Of a DNA stretch of 64,000 bases, positions 47,865-56,506 are shown piece after piece. This DNA comes from Paraburkholderia sp. PGU19 (GTDB lineage Bacteria > Pseudomonadota > Gammaproteobacteria > Burkholderiales > Burkholderiaceae), in assembly GCF_013426915.1 (NCBI RefSeq), contig NZ_AP023179.1:62001-126000 (forward strand). Reading direction: 5' to 3'. Each line of letters opens with the position of its first letter. Position 1 is the stretch's first letter. The notes under the pieces are model-generated. The model searched no databases. It saw only the letters and a program-made list of their open reading frames with translations, and was not told where the DNA came from. The position numbers and the translations under genes are program-made.

Positions 47865-48061
47865 TTACATTCTGTAACAAATAGAAGACAGTATTGTTAA
47901 AAGTCTGTTAAATGCTGCTGCGCTGGGATCATATCTTAAAAAAAGAAAAAATGCCCGTCCATCTTGGCTTGCAGCGCAAAGTTCACGCAATAGTCGAGGT
48001 AAACGCCATCGCTTGTGTAGGATAAATTCCTACATGCAAGGTTATTCAATAGCCATTGAAT
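47865..48061. promoter_or_regulatory. Three palindromes upstream of the kinase gene
   Basis: TTACATTCTGTAA (47865-47877), TGTAGGATAAATTCCTACA (48016-48034) and ATTCAATAGCCATTGAAT (48044-48061) are perfect or near-perfect inverted repeats in an AT-rich stretch, 150-345 bp upstream of the kinase. The second resembles the GacA box (TGTAAG-N6-CTTACA) in outline but has GG/CC and a 7-bp spacer. The 47717-48230 gap holds no gene. Confidence 0.4.
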
Positions 48062-48144
48062 TTGTAACCTGGTATCTGACGGGATATGGGCACGCCCAGG
48101 CGTGGTCCGCCAACCGCTCGACACAGCCTGGCGTGCCAAAAGAA

Positions 48145-48170
48145 AAACCGGAGCGCGAAGGCTCCGGTTT
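48145..48170 (-). terminator. Terminator of the ferredoxin-NADP reductase gene
   Basis: AAACCGGAGC pairs with GCTCCGGTTT across a 6-nt loop; on the minus strand it runs into TTCTTTTGG after the T-ending stem. It lies 60 bp after the fpr stop. Confidence 0.88.
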
Positions 48171-48230
48171 CGGGTGTTGCGGCCCGCGCACGCGTCGTGG
48201 ACGCGGCGCCAGCGTTGGTGCGGCGCAGTC

Positions 48231-49001
48231 TTAGCCGACGAACGCCTTTTCGACGACGTAGTGGCCAGGATTGTTGTTGCTGCCTTCCTGGAAGCCCAGG
48301 CTGTCGAGCAGTTCACGCGTGTCGCGCAGCATGTGCGGGCTGCCGCAGAGCATCACGCGGTCGTTTTCGAGCGAGAAGTGCGGCAGGTCGAGATCTTCGA
48401 AGAGCTTCTTCGTTTCGATCAGGTCCGTGATGCGGCCACGGTTCGCGAACTGCTCGCGCGTGACGGTCGGGTAGTACACCAGCTTTTCCTGGATCAGCTC
48501 GCCGATGTGCTCGTGCGCCGGCAGGTGGTCCGTGATGTATTCCTTGTATGCCAGTTCGTCGACGAAACGGCAGGTGTGCGTCAGCACCACGCGCTCGTAG
48601 CGGTCATAGACGTCCGGGTCCTTGATGATCGACATGAAGGGCGCGAGGCCCGTGCCCGTCGACAGCAGCCACAGCGTCTTGCCGGGCAGCAGGTTGTCGG
48701 CCATCAGCGTGCCCGTCGGCTTCTTGCCGATCAGGACCTGGTCGCCGACCTTCAGATGCTGGAGGCGCGACGTCAGCGGGCCGTCCTGCACCTTGATGCT
48801 CAGGAATTCGAGGTTTTCTTCGTAGTTGGCGCTAGCCATGCTGTACGCACGGATCAGCGGCTTGCCGTCGACTTCGAGGCCGACCATCGTGAACTGGCCA
48901 TTTTCGAAGCGGAACGACGCGTCGCGCGTGCAGGTGAAGCTGAAAAGCGTATCGGTCCAGTGGTGGACGCTCAGGACGGTTTGTGGATTCAGGTTGCTCA
49001 T
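48231..49001 (-). CDS. fpr: Ferredoxin-NADP reductase
   Basis: A 256-residue flavoenzyme. The FAD site is RAYSMASANYEENLEFLS (Arg-x-Tyr-Ser), the NADP site STGTGLAPFMSIIKD, and CGSPHML near the C-terminus precedes the family's terminal region ending VVEKAFVG. It links NADPH with ferredoxin or flavodoxin in oxidative stress and iron-sulfur metabolism. The length equals bacterial Fpr of subclass I. It is a single gene with its own terminator. Confidence 0.94.
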   Translation of the reverse strand: MSNLNPQTVLSVHHWTDTLFSFTCTRDASFRFENGQFTMVGLEVDGKPLIRAYSMASANYEENLEFLSIKVQDGPLTSRLQHLKVGDQVLIGKKPTGTLMADNLLPGKTLWLLSTGTGLAPFMSIIKDPDVYDRYERVVLTHTCRFVDELAYKEYITDHLPAHEHIGELIQEKLVYYPTVTREQFANRGRITDLIETKKLFEDLDLPHFSLENDRVMLCGSPHMLRDTRELLDSLGFQEGSNNNPGHYVVEKAFVG

Positions 49002-49522
49002 GGCTTCTTCGATGGTGCGAAATCAAGGTCGGCCACATAAAAGCGGGGCCGGCACGGCAAAGGCAATGCACCGTCCCGCGCCGGAAGCGACCCGGGAATG
49101 ATGCGCAATCCGCTATTTTACCGCGTTCCGCGCCGGGCATTGCCGCGGCGGGTTGGGCGGTGAATGTGGTCTGTCAAGCTGGTTATCAAGCGCCGGCGCG
49201 GCTGTCGTCCGGTTTCGCCGGAACGGCTAACTGCGGCGCGGCATGGGTGTACTGCTGGGGTGTGCGGCGCTGGGTCTGTGCCCGGTCGACCCTACGAGGA
49301 CCCGTGCGGGTGTCGCCCTTCGGGTCTTGCCCGTTCGCGGCGGGCGTCGGGCCGTTGCCGCCTGACCGGCTCTCGCCCGTCAATCATCGGGTGATGGCAG
49401 CCGTTCAACGAACACAGGCGCTGGTAGGCGCTATTTCGGGATAATACCGGAAACCTATCGCGCGCTGCAGCATTGACCCTTCTCGCGAAGCTGGAAAACT
49501 TCGACGGAAACGGCCCCAGCGC
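49002..49522. other. Intergenic region with serial GC hairpins
   Basis: No gene is supported. Between about 49290 and 49350 short hairpins follow one another (ACCCGTGCGGGT, GCCCTTCGGGTC, TTGCCCGTTCGCGGCGGGC). They might be a terminator set or part of a small RNA, but no promoter or U-tract is clear. The fpr promoter must lie in 49002-49150. Confidence 0.3.
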
Positions 49523-50164
49523 TCAGCTTTCGGCGGCGAGTTTCGCACCTAAGCCGACGAGCAGCGCGCCGCACACGCCGTCGATCGGCCGGCGCAGGCG
49601 TCGATAGCCGCGTTGCGTGCGCTCCGTCGCGAACATCAGCGCGACGCTGCCGTACCAGCCCACCGACATCATCCCGATCATCGCGAGCGCCACGCCGTAG
49701 AACCACAGCGGCGGGTGCGCCGGAAACAGTGTCGCAAAGATACTGGTCCAGAACGCGCAGGATTTCGGATTCGTCAGACACGTGAGCATGCCCGTGCGCC
49801 ATGCGCGGAAATGCGCGCCGCGGTCGTTGGCGGGCGGCGTTTCGACGTTCACGACGATGGCTTCGCCGCGTTTCGTGCTCGAACGCACGAGCTTGATGCC
49901 GAACCACACCAGATAGATCGCGCCCGCGATGCGAATGCCGTTGTACAGCCAGTCAATCCGTTGCAGCACGGTCGCGAAGCCGAGCATGGCGAGCGACGCC
50001 CAGATCGTCGACCCTGTGCCGACGCCCAGCGCCGACGCCGCGCCCAGCCTGCGTCGTCCGGCCAGCGAGAGCTGCGTGATCATAAAGAAGTTGGGACCGG
50101 GACTGACCAGCGCGATCAGATAGACGAGGGCGATTTGCAGCAGGATCGGCAGATAGTGGTGCAT
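49523..50164 (-). CDS. LysE/RhtB-family amino acid exporter
   Basis: A 213-residue membrane protein with six predicted helices. ALVSPGPNFFMITQLSLAGR near the N-terminus is the LysE/RhtB signature, and LTNPKSCAFWTSIF is the second family motif. ATG 50164 is used since it opens helix 1 (LPILLQIALVYLIALVSPG). It lies beside element P3. The amino acid exported is not predictable. Confidence 0.9.
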   Translation of the reverse strand: MHHYLPILLQIALVYLIALVSPGPNFFMITQLSLAGRRRLGAASALGVGTGSTIWASLAMLGFATVLQRIDWLYNGIRIAGAIYLVWFGIKLVRSSTKRGEAIVVNVETPPANDRGAHFRAWRTGMLTCLTNPKSCAFWTSIFATLFPAHPPLWFYGVALAMIGMMSVGWYGSVALMFATERTQRGYRRLRRPIDGVCGALLVGLGAKLAAES

Positions 50165-50705
50165 GGGATGCGTGGCGACGATTTGCCGCGCTTGGCGGCG
50201 ACGCGTTGAACAGGAAGCGGGCGGAATCGCGATCTTACTCCGGCTTGCAACGGGTAACTGCGCGACACGCCCTGCGTCGCCTGTGTGCTTGTCTTTGTTC
50301 TGGCATCCGGAGGATGGTGTTTGCTGCGCAAGCTGTGTGGTTTGCATGTGTTTTGCGCTGGCATCCGCGATGCGTTAGCGTGCTTCACGCGTCGCCCCTG
50401 TGCGGGGCGGCACCTACTTTTCTTTGCCGCCGCAAAGATAAGTAGGCAAAAGAAAGCGGCTCACACCGCCAACATTTCTCCCCGCCTGAGGGCCCCCAAC
50501 CGGTCCCTCACTTCACACGGCAATCACGTCACCCACGTCCGTTGCCAACGCTCGAATTGAGCGCCTCACCCGCTTCACGCACCCGGGTTGCAGCATGCCG
50601 CACCGGATATTCCGCCGCCACCCAGGTGGCAAACTGTGTGTAGGCCCAAGTGCTCCGCACGCCTCACTTCGGACCAATAGCGCACGCGTTCCACCCTGTA
50701 AGAAC

Positions 50706-52172
50706 CAGCCCTTTCAAGGTCTTGATCAAGATGTCCCGCCTTTGGCGCGTTTAAGCAGGCGAGCGGTACTGTGATGGGCGCGGGCTACCGCACCTTCGAC
50801 ATAGGGTGCGGGTTTGCGGGTCTTGGGGCCACGCGTGCGTGTGCGCACCTGAATCGGGTCGACGCAGCGGGCCAGCTCGAGCAGTTTGCCGGCAATCACG
50901 TCGGGCGTGGCATCGCTCCAGTGCGACCATTCATTTGGCGGCAGCGCGATGAGCATGCCCTCATACTGGCTGCGAATCTGCACGGCGAGGTAGTACGTCG
51001 AGACGTCCGGCGGCGCTGCACCTGTTTCATCGGCGGCAGCATGCGCAGCTTCAACACTGCGCTTGAGCGTGGCCAGCACGTTGTACGCCAGCACCGCGAC
51101 GGTAAAGCCCAGCAGCGCGGCACGTGGATGACCCAAGGTGCGGATCTCGCTGTGCAGGACCGACTCGAGTCGCTGGAACATGCCCTCGATACGCCAGCGC
51201 TTGCGGTACAGCCGGGCAATCTCGTGTGCGCCCACCGCGGCAGGCAGGTTGCTCCACAACAGAATCACGGTATCGCCTGCATCAGTCGGCTTGTCCAGCG
51301 TCAGCTCGATGCGACGCCAGACGAAGCCAGCCTTCAGGTCAATGCGTTGCTCTCGCACCTGACCTGTCTCGATACGTGCACCGTCCACCCATGGCCCACT
51401 GCTGGCAAGCGCCGGGCTGTTGCGGCCGTGTTCGCGCACGATGAAGCAGGCCTGTGCCTGATGCCAGCCCTGCAGGATGGTCCCGGTGCAGAAGTTCCGG
51501 TCAGCCAGCCACAATTCGCCCGCGCCGGCACATTCAATCAGCGGGGCCATGGCCGAGCGCTCCTGCGCGTGCGCATCCTCGATGGCGACCAGATCTGTGA
51601 CCAGACCCAGATCCGGCTCGTAGACCACCAGCGCGTGCCCCGGCAACGCCGCGCCACGCTGCTCGCGCAACGCCGCCAGCCGTTTCTCACTGGCCGGCAG
51701 GTGATTGCCATCAAGCACCCGCACACGCCAGCCGGGCAGGCTGGGCTGGCATGGCAACGCCGCCAGCACCGGCCCCAGACGCTGTGCGCTGCCCTGTACC
51801 AGGGCACGCAGGATCGCGGGTTCGGTACGGTTGACCTTCTCGTAGAACGCGGCCAGCGACACCGGCAGGGGCTTCGTCTGTGTCGCTGCAGCGTGCAGCG
51901 ACGGACTCAGTCCCAGCGACACCAGCGTCATCAGTTCAACCACCGTCGAGAACAGCAATTCACGTGGATATTGCCGCTGCCGGTGCTCGGCGAACACCCC
52001 GTCGATCCATTGCGGCGCGATGGCTCTCTGCAGTGCCAGGCGTGCCATCACGCATACCGGTGCCTGCTGCTCGAAACGCTTCATCACCTCGTCGAACATC
52101 CCTTCGTACCCGTCGTTCCTTAACATCTCGCCAGGTTACTAGGTTTGCAGCGCAAAGACCTTGAAAGGGCTG
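50706..52172 (-). mobile_element. IS4-family insertion sequence, complete, 1467 bp
   Basis: Perfect 18-bp terminal inverted repeats, CAGCCCTTTCAAGGTCTT, are at 50706-50723 and 52155-52172. An 11-bp direct repeat CCTGTAAGAAC flanks it (50695-50705 and 52173-52183), which fits IS4-family target duplications. The uninterrupted target is visible in P1 near 22600 (CCCTGTAAGAGCGC). It encodes one full-length transposase, so it could be active. Confidence 0.95.
50726..52126 (-). CDS. IS4-family transposase
   Basis: A 466-residue DDE transposase. The catalytic residues are likely Asp139 in VLDGNHLP, Asp209 in LADRNFCTG and Glu314 in YRKRWRIEGMF; Tyr307, Arg310 and Glu314 form the YREK-type signature, with the final Lys replaced by Glu321. 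The start at 52126 lies 46 bp inside the right end; an internal ATG at 52099 is possible. Length and layout are intact. Confidence 0.93.
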   Translation of the reverse strand: MLRNDGYEGMFDEVMKRFEQQAPVCVMARLALQRAIAPQWIDGVFAEHRQRQYPRELLFSTVVELMTLVSLGLSPSLHAAATQTKPLPVSLAAFYEKVNRTEPAILRALVQGSAQRLGPVLAALPCQPSLPGWRVRVLDGNHLPASEKRLAALREQRGAALPGHALVVYEPDLGLVTDLVAIEDAHAQERSAMAPLIECAGAGELWLADRNFCTGTILQGWHQAQACFIVREHGRNSPALASSGPWVDGARIETGQVREQRIDLKAGFVWRRIELTLDKPTDAGDTVILLWSNLPAAVGAHEIARLYRKRWRIEGMFQRLESVLHSEIRTLGHPRAALLGFTVAVLAYNVLATLKRSVEAAHAAADETGAAPPDVSTYYLAVQIRSQYEGMLIALPPNEWSHWSDATPDVIAGKLLELARCVDPIQVRTRTRGPKTRKPAPYVEGAVARAHHSTARLLKRAKGGTS

Positions 52173-52436
52173 CCTGTAAGAACGCTAACCTGTACGCGCC
52201 GCGACAACCTACACACAGTTTGCCACCTGGGCGGCAGTAACCGTTCGCTGGCGCGAGCCCATGTACGGGTGTTTGAAGTGGGTGAGGCGTTTAAACGATG
52301 CGTTGGCAACGAACCTGTGCAAGCGCGCTACTGTGCGAAGCGAGGGGACGCTGGGGGCCCGTGGATAAGAACAAAAGCTGGCGGTGTGAGCCGCTTTCTT
52401 TTGCCTCCTTTTCTTTGCGGCGGCAAAGAAAAGTAG

Positions 52437-52806
52437 GTGCCGCCCCGCACAGGGGCGACGCCTGAAGCGAGCTAACGCATCGCGGATGCCAGCATCAAAG
52501 CAAGCAAACCACCCAGCGTCGCAGACAACCCAAAGCGGGTGCCGCCCCGCACAGGGGCGACGCATGAAGCGAGCTAACGAAACGCGGATGCCAACATCAA
52601 AACAAGCAAACCACCCAGCGTCGCAGACAACCCAAAGCGGGTGCCGCCCCGCACAGGGGCGACGCGTGAAGCGAGCTAACGAAACGCGGATGCCATCATC
52701 AAAACAAGCAAACCACCCAGCGTCGCAGACAACCCAAAGCGCTTACCGCCCCACACACTGGCGACGCGTGAACCGAGCTAACGCATCGCGGATGCCAGCG
52801 AAAGCA
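52437..52806. repeat. 102-bp tandem repeat at the right end of P3
   Basis: Units start at 52437, 52539, 52641 and 52743, exactly 102 bp apart; the last is partial (about 60 bp) and diverged. Each opens with GTGCCGCCCCGCACAGGGGC, runs through GAAGCGAGCTAACG and ends CAGACAACCCAAAGCG. Two such units are in P2 and one in P1. Confidence 0.93.
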
Positions 52807-52813
52807 AAAAACC

Positions 52814-53806
52814 TCACCCCGCAGATTGCCCCGCACCCGCACCCGCACCCACGCCCGGCGTCGTGGCCTTATGTGCGCGCTGTTTGAGCACGCGCGCCTG
52901 CAGCACGATCACGAGCAGCAGGAACACGCCGCGTATCACCGACTGCCAGTACGCCGACAGACTGATAAACCCAAGCCCGTTCTCGAAGTTCAGCAGATTG
53001 AACACGAGCCCGAGCAGCAGCACGCCCGCGATGGTCATTGCGATCGAGCCTTCGCCGCCCGTCAGCAGCGTGCCGCCGAGCACCACAGCCGAAATCGCAA
53101 ACAACTCCCAGCCGACGCCCTCATTCGGTTGCCCCGCGCCGAACTGTGCGGCGAGGATCACGCCCGCCAGCCCGGCCAGCAAACCGCTCACGGCATACAC
53201 GGCGACCAGCGTGCGGTTCACGTTCAACCCCATCAAACGCGCCGCTTCCTCGCTGCCGCCGATCGCCAGCGAATGCCGGCCGAAGCGCGTGCTGCGCAGC
53301 GCGAGCCAGCCCGCGACGGCGGCGACAAGCGCGATGAGACCGGGAATCGGCAGGCCGAACAGATCACCCTGACCGAAGTTCGCGAAGTTCGTATCGGACG
53401 AAATCGACACAGCGTCATTCTTGCCGAGTAGCAGCCCGAGGCCGTGCGCGCCGAGGCTCGTCGCGAGCGTCGTGATGAACGGCAGGATTTTCAGCCGCGT
53501 GATGATGAAGCCGTTGAGCACGCCGACCAGCAGGCCCGCGCCCGCGCCCGCGAGCACGGCGACCCAGCCGCCGTACGGACTCGCCAGCGCCGCCACCACG
53601 CTCGACATCGCCGCGACCGTGCCGACGGACAGATCGATGCCGCCCGTGATGATGACGAACGCCATGCCGACGGAGATCAGCGCGAACATCGAGTTGTAGC
53701 GCCAGAAAGACGTGATGTTGTACTCGGACGCGAAATGCTCGTAGCGCACGAGTCCGAGCACGATTAGCGCGCCGAGCGCGATCAGGATGGGCAGGTTCTT
53801 TTTCAT
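52814..53806 (-). CDS. yjfF: Sugar ABC transporter permease, YjfF-like
   Basis: A 330-residue inner-membrane permease of the ribose/galactofuranose (CUT2) family, with about 9-10 helices. VIITGGIDLSVGTVAAMSSV and VLGGTLLTGGEGSIAMTIAG are the signature regions of this family. The C-terminus is a Gly/Ala-rich repeat (GVGAGAGAGQSAG). It starts 22 bp after ytfT and is the last gene of the operon, ending 12 bp beyond P3. Confidence 0.88.
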   Translation of the reverse strand: MKKNLPILIALGALIVLGLVRYEHFASEYNITSFWRYNSMFALISVGMAFVIITGGIDLSVGTVAAMSSVVAALASPYGGWVAVLAGAGAGLLVGVLNGFIITRLKILPFITTLATSLGAHGLGLLLGKNDAVSISSDTNFANFGQGDLFGLPIPGLIALVAAVAGWLALRSTRFGRHSLAIGGSEEAARLMGLNVNRTLVAVYAVSGLLAGLAGVILAAQFGAGQPNEGVGWELFAISAVVLGGTLLTGGEGSIAMTIAGVLLLGLVFNLLNFENGLGFISLSAYWQSVIRGVFLLLVIVLQARVLKQRAHKATTPGVGAGAGAGQSAG

Positions 53807-53828
53807 CGGATCGTCTTTTGCAAAGCGT

Positions 53829-54836
53829 TTAGCGCGAACGCCGCTGCACGTACACAGCCGCGATGATGATGCCCGCCTTGACGACGAGCGCGGCCGCATC
53901 GGGGATGCCGTGCGCAAGCAGCGTGTAGCGCAGCAACTGGATGATCAGCGCGCCAATCAGCGTGCCGCCGATATACGCCTTGCCGCCCGTCAACGCCGTG
54001 CCTCCAACGGCCACGGCCGCAATCGCATCGAGTTCGATGCCGAGCCCGACCACGTTCGCATCCGACGACGAATTCACCGAAATCGAAATCAGCCCCGCGA
54101 GTCCCGACAGCGCCGCACACAGCGTATACGCGATCATCTTCACGCGCGCGGTCGGCACGCCGCTCAGATACGCGGACTTTTCGTTGCCGCCCGTCACGAG
54201 CAGATACTGACCGAACAGCGTCTTCTTCACGACCCACGCGAAGAACGCGACGAGCGCGAACATCAGCAGCACCTGGAACGGGACGCCCGCCACCTTGCCG
54301 AGCGCGATCCACTGGAACGCCGGATTGTTGAACGCTTGCAGGCTGCCGTCAGTGACGACTTGCGCGATGCCGCGCCCGGCGATGAACAGCACCAGCGTGG
54401 CGACAATCGGTTGCACGGCTAATCGCGTGACGAGAAAGCCGTTGAACACGCCGCACACGGCGGCGGCCAGAACGGGCAGCACGAACGCGAGCGCGATGCC
54501 GAGCGGGCCGGCGATGTGCAGGAACAGCATCGGCGCAAGCGCGCCCGCAATCGCCATCGAAGCGCCAACGGACAAATCAATGCCGCCCGTCGCCACGACC
54601 AGCGTCATGCCGATCCCGACGATCACAATCGTCACGACCTGCGTCAGATTCACGTTGAAGGTTTGCAACGACCAGAAGTGTTGTGTGAAGAGCAGGTTGA
54701 AGACGAGCATCGCCAGCAGCACGACGATCTCGCGCTGGACCGCGATGCGCCGCTTCTTCTTCACCGTCGACGCATCGGGCGCGGGTTTCGCCGAAGCGAG
54801 TGGCGCGCCGTCATTGCGCAGCGACTCATGAGCCAT
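53829..54836 (-). CDS. ytfT: Sugar ABC transporter permease, YtfT-like
   Basis: A 335-residue CUT2-family permease. A basic cytoplasmic N-terminus of about 32 residues precedes the first helix. The signature stretches are VVATGGIDLSVGASMAIAGA and AVGGTALTGGKAYIGGTLIG. It overlaps the ATPase gene end by 11 bp, so translation is coupled. With YjfF it forms a heterodimeric channel, as in the E. coli galactofuranose importer. Confidence 0.9.
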   Translation of the reverse strand: MAHESLRNDGAPLASAKPAPDASTVKKKRRIAVQREIVVLLAMLVFNLLFTQHFWSLQTFNVNLTQVVTIVIVGIGMTLVVATGGIDLSVGASMAIAGALAPMLFLHIAGPLGIALAFVLPVLAAAVCGVFNGFLVTRLAVQPIVATLVLFIAGRGIAQVVTDGSLQAFNNPAFQWIALGKVAGVPFQVLLMFALVAFFAWVVKKTLFGQYLLVTGGNEKSAYLSGVPTARVKMIAYTLCAALSGLAGLISISVNSSSDANVVGLGIELDAIAAVAVGGTALTGGKAYIGGTLIGALIIQLLRYTLLAHGIPDAAALVVKAGIIIAAVYVQRRSR

Positions 54837-56391
54837 GACGGTCGCCCTCCAGTGCATCGTCGATATGCGCGGACTGCGCCGCTTCCACCAGTTGCGAGGT
54901 GCCCGCGCTGCCGTAGGCAATCGCGTCCATGATCGCGGATTCGCTCATTTGCGCGCCATCCAGTTCGGCAACCGTGCGGCCGTCGCGGATCACCACCGCG
55001 CGATCGGCCACGGCCGTCAGTTCTTCGAGTTCGGAAGCGGACAACAGTACCGCCATGCCTTCGTCGCGCAGTTCGCGCACGATCTTCGCGACATCGGCTT
55101 TGGCGCCGACATCGATGCCGCGCGTCGGTTCGTCGAGCAACAGCAGCGAAGGCTGTGCAGCGAGCCAGCGCGCAAGCAGCACCTTCTGCTGATTACCGCC
55201 CGAGAGTTCGCGGATCGGTTGATCGGGCGAACGCAGCTTGATGCCAAGCGACGCAATAAAGCGATCGACGATCGCCTGCTGTTGCTTCACATCGACGATG
55301 CCGTGCTTCGACAGCGTGCGCAGACAGACGAGGGTGAGGTTGTCGCGCACCGACAGGTCCGGCACGATGCCTTCGGCCTTGCGGTCTTCCGTGAGATACG
55401 CGAGGCCGCGCGCGATTGCGTCCTGAGGCGACTTCAGCGCGACGTCCTTGCCGTTGATCGACAGCGTGCCGCGCTCGGCGGGGTCCGCGCCGAACAGCAG
55501 GCGCATCGTTTCCGTGCGGCCCGAGCCGAGCAGGCCTGCGAGGCCGACGGCTTCGCCCGCGTGCACGTCGAGGGACACGTCGCTCACCTTTGGATGCGCG
55601 GACAGATTGCGCGCCGAGATCGCCTTGTCGCCGCGTCGCGCGAGATTTGCTTCGCGTGTGGCGCTGTCGTCCTGCACGACGGCAGCGAGCGTGCGGCCGA
55701 GCATCGTCGTGACGAGCTGGCGTTTGTCGATATCCTTCATCGCGCTTTGCGCAACGGTCTGGCCGTCGCGCATCACCGTCACGCGGTCGCACAGCGCGTA
55801 CAGCTCGTCGAGCCGATGCGACACGAAGATCACCGCGCGCCCGTCGTCGCGCAGCTTGCGCACGACGGTGAACAGCAGTTCGACTTCGCGTTCGTCGAGC
55901 GACGAAGTCGATTCGTCCATGATGACCATCTTCGCGTCCGACGACACGGAGCGCGCGAGCGCAACCATCTGCTGAATCGCCGTTGAATAGCTGCCCGCGG
56001 GCTTCTTCACGTCGATCTGCAAACCGAACGATTCGAGCAGCGCGGACGCGCGCCGCTGCACTTCGCGCCAGTCGATCAGACCGAAGCGGCGCGGTTCGCG
56101 GCCCAGGAAAATGTTCTCTGCCACCGAGCGGAACGGCACCAGGTTGATCTCCTGATAGATCGTGCTGATGCCTGCTTCGCGCGCTTCTTTCGGCGTGCGG
56201 AAGTCGATCTCGCGGCCCTCGAAGCGCACCGTGCCGCCCGAGCGACGATAAGCGCCAGTGAGGATCTTGATCATCGTCGATTTGCCCGCGCCGTTCTGGC
56301 CGATCAACGCATGCACCTCGCCCGCGGCGACGCTGAGATTCGCGCCGCGCAACGCCGGCACGCCGCCGAACGAAATGTCGATGCCCTGCAT
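54826..56391 (-). CDS. ytfR: Sugar ABC transporter ATPase, YtfR-like
   Basis: A 521-residue duplicated ATPase. The first half has Walker A GQNGAGKST (residues 32-40) and KMVIMDESTSSLDEREVELL; the second half has a degenerate Walker A (GLLGSGRTE), LSGGNQQKVLLARWL and LLLDEPTRGIDVGAK. The ATG at 56391 lacks a Shine-Dalgarno and cuts the first beta-strand short by about ten residues. A GTG at 56456 with AGGAGA upstream is out of frame by one base, which suggests a one-base deletion or error in the N-terminal region. Confidence 0.88.
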   Translation of the reverse strand: MQGIDISFGGVPALRGANLSVAAGEVHALIGQNGAGKSTMIKILTGAYRRSGGTVRFEGREIDFRTPKEAREAGISTIYQEINLVPFRSVAENIFLGREPRRFGLIDWREVQRRASALLESFGLQIDVKKPAGSYSTAIQQMVALARSVSSDAKMVIMDESTSSLDEREVELLFTVVRKLRDDGRAVIFVSHRLDELYALCDRVTVMRDGQTVAQSAMKDIDKRQLVTTMLGRTLAAVVQDDSATREANLARRGDKAISARNLSAHPKVSDVSLDVHAGEAVGLAGLLGSGRTETMRLLFGADPAERGTLSINGKDVALKSPQDAIARGLAYLTEDRKAEGIVPDLSVRDNLTLVCLRTLSKHGIVDVKQQQAIVDRFIASLGIKLRSPDQPIRELSGGNQQKVLLARWLAAQPSLLLLDEPTRGIDVGAKADVAKIVRELRDEGMAVLLSASELEELTAVADRAVVIRDGRTVAELDGAQMSESAIMDAIAYGSAGTSQLVEAAQSAHIDDALEGDRHGS

Positions 56392-56471
56392 GTCGAGCAG
56401 GGTCGCGCGTGAGGACGGCGGCGGATGAGCGCCGGGGCCGCGTCGGATTGCGTCACGTGTGTCTCCTATCT

Positions 56472-56506
56472 GACGGAGTGAGCGCTTTGGCGCTGACTCG
56501 GGTCCC
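56472..56506. repeat. Fourth, diverged copy of the hslV hairpin repeat
   Basis: On the minus strand it reads GGGACCCGAGTCAGCGCC, then AAAGCGCTCACTCC, close to the copies at 9740-9870. GAGT/ACTC and AGCGC/GCGCT can pair. It lies 16 bp upstream of the GTG at 56456, immediately before the ytfR ribosome-binding site. Confidence 0.65.

Larger units (their letters stand above)
50300..52801 (+). repeat. Large inverted-repeat element, copy P3, interrupted by an IS
   Basis: Same orientation as P1. The left part is 50300-50705 and the right part 52173-52801, with an IS4-family element between. The left end holds a mutated hairpin (AAAGATAAGTAGG); the right end holds CTCCTTTTC for CTACTTTTC. After the right hairpin the terminal 102-bp unit is repeated about 3.6 times. 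Without the IS and extra units the length agrees with P1. Confidence 0.9.

Noticed and set aside
49290..49350. A small RNA gene from serial hairpins
   Set aside because: No promoter, no U-tract and stems of only 4-6 bp; too weak to call.
48983..49444. A 153-codon open frame in the fpr upstream region
   Set aside because: Composition is unlike protein, no Shine-Dalgarno, and it overlaps the start and promoter of fpr.
52437..52806. A possible CRISPR array at the 102-bp tandem repeat
   Set aside because: Whole units, not just short repeats, are near-identical; there are no variable spacers and no cas genes.
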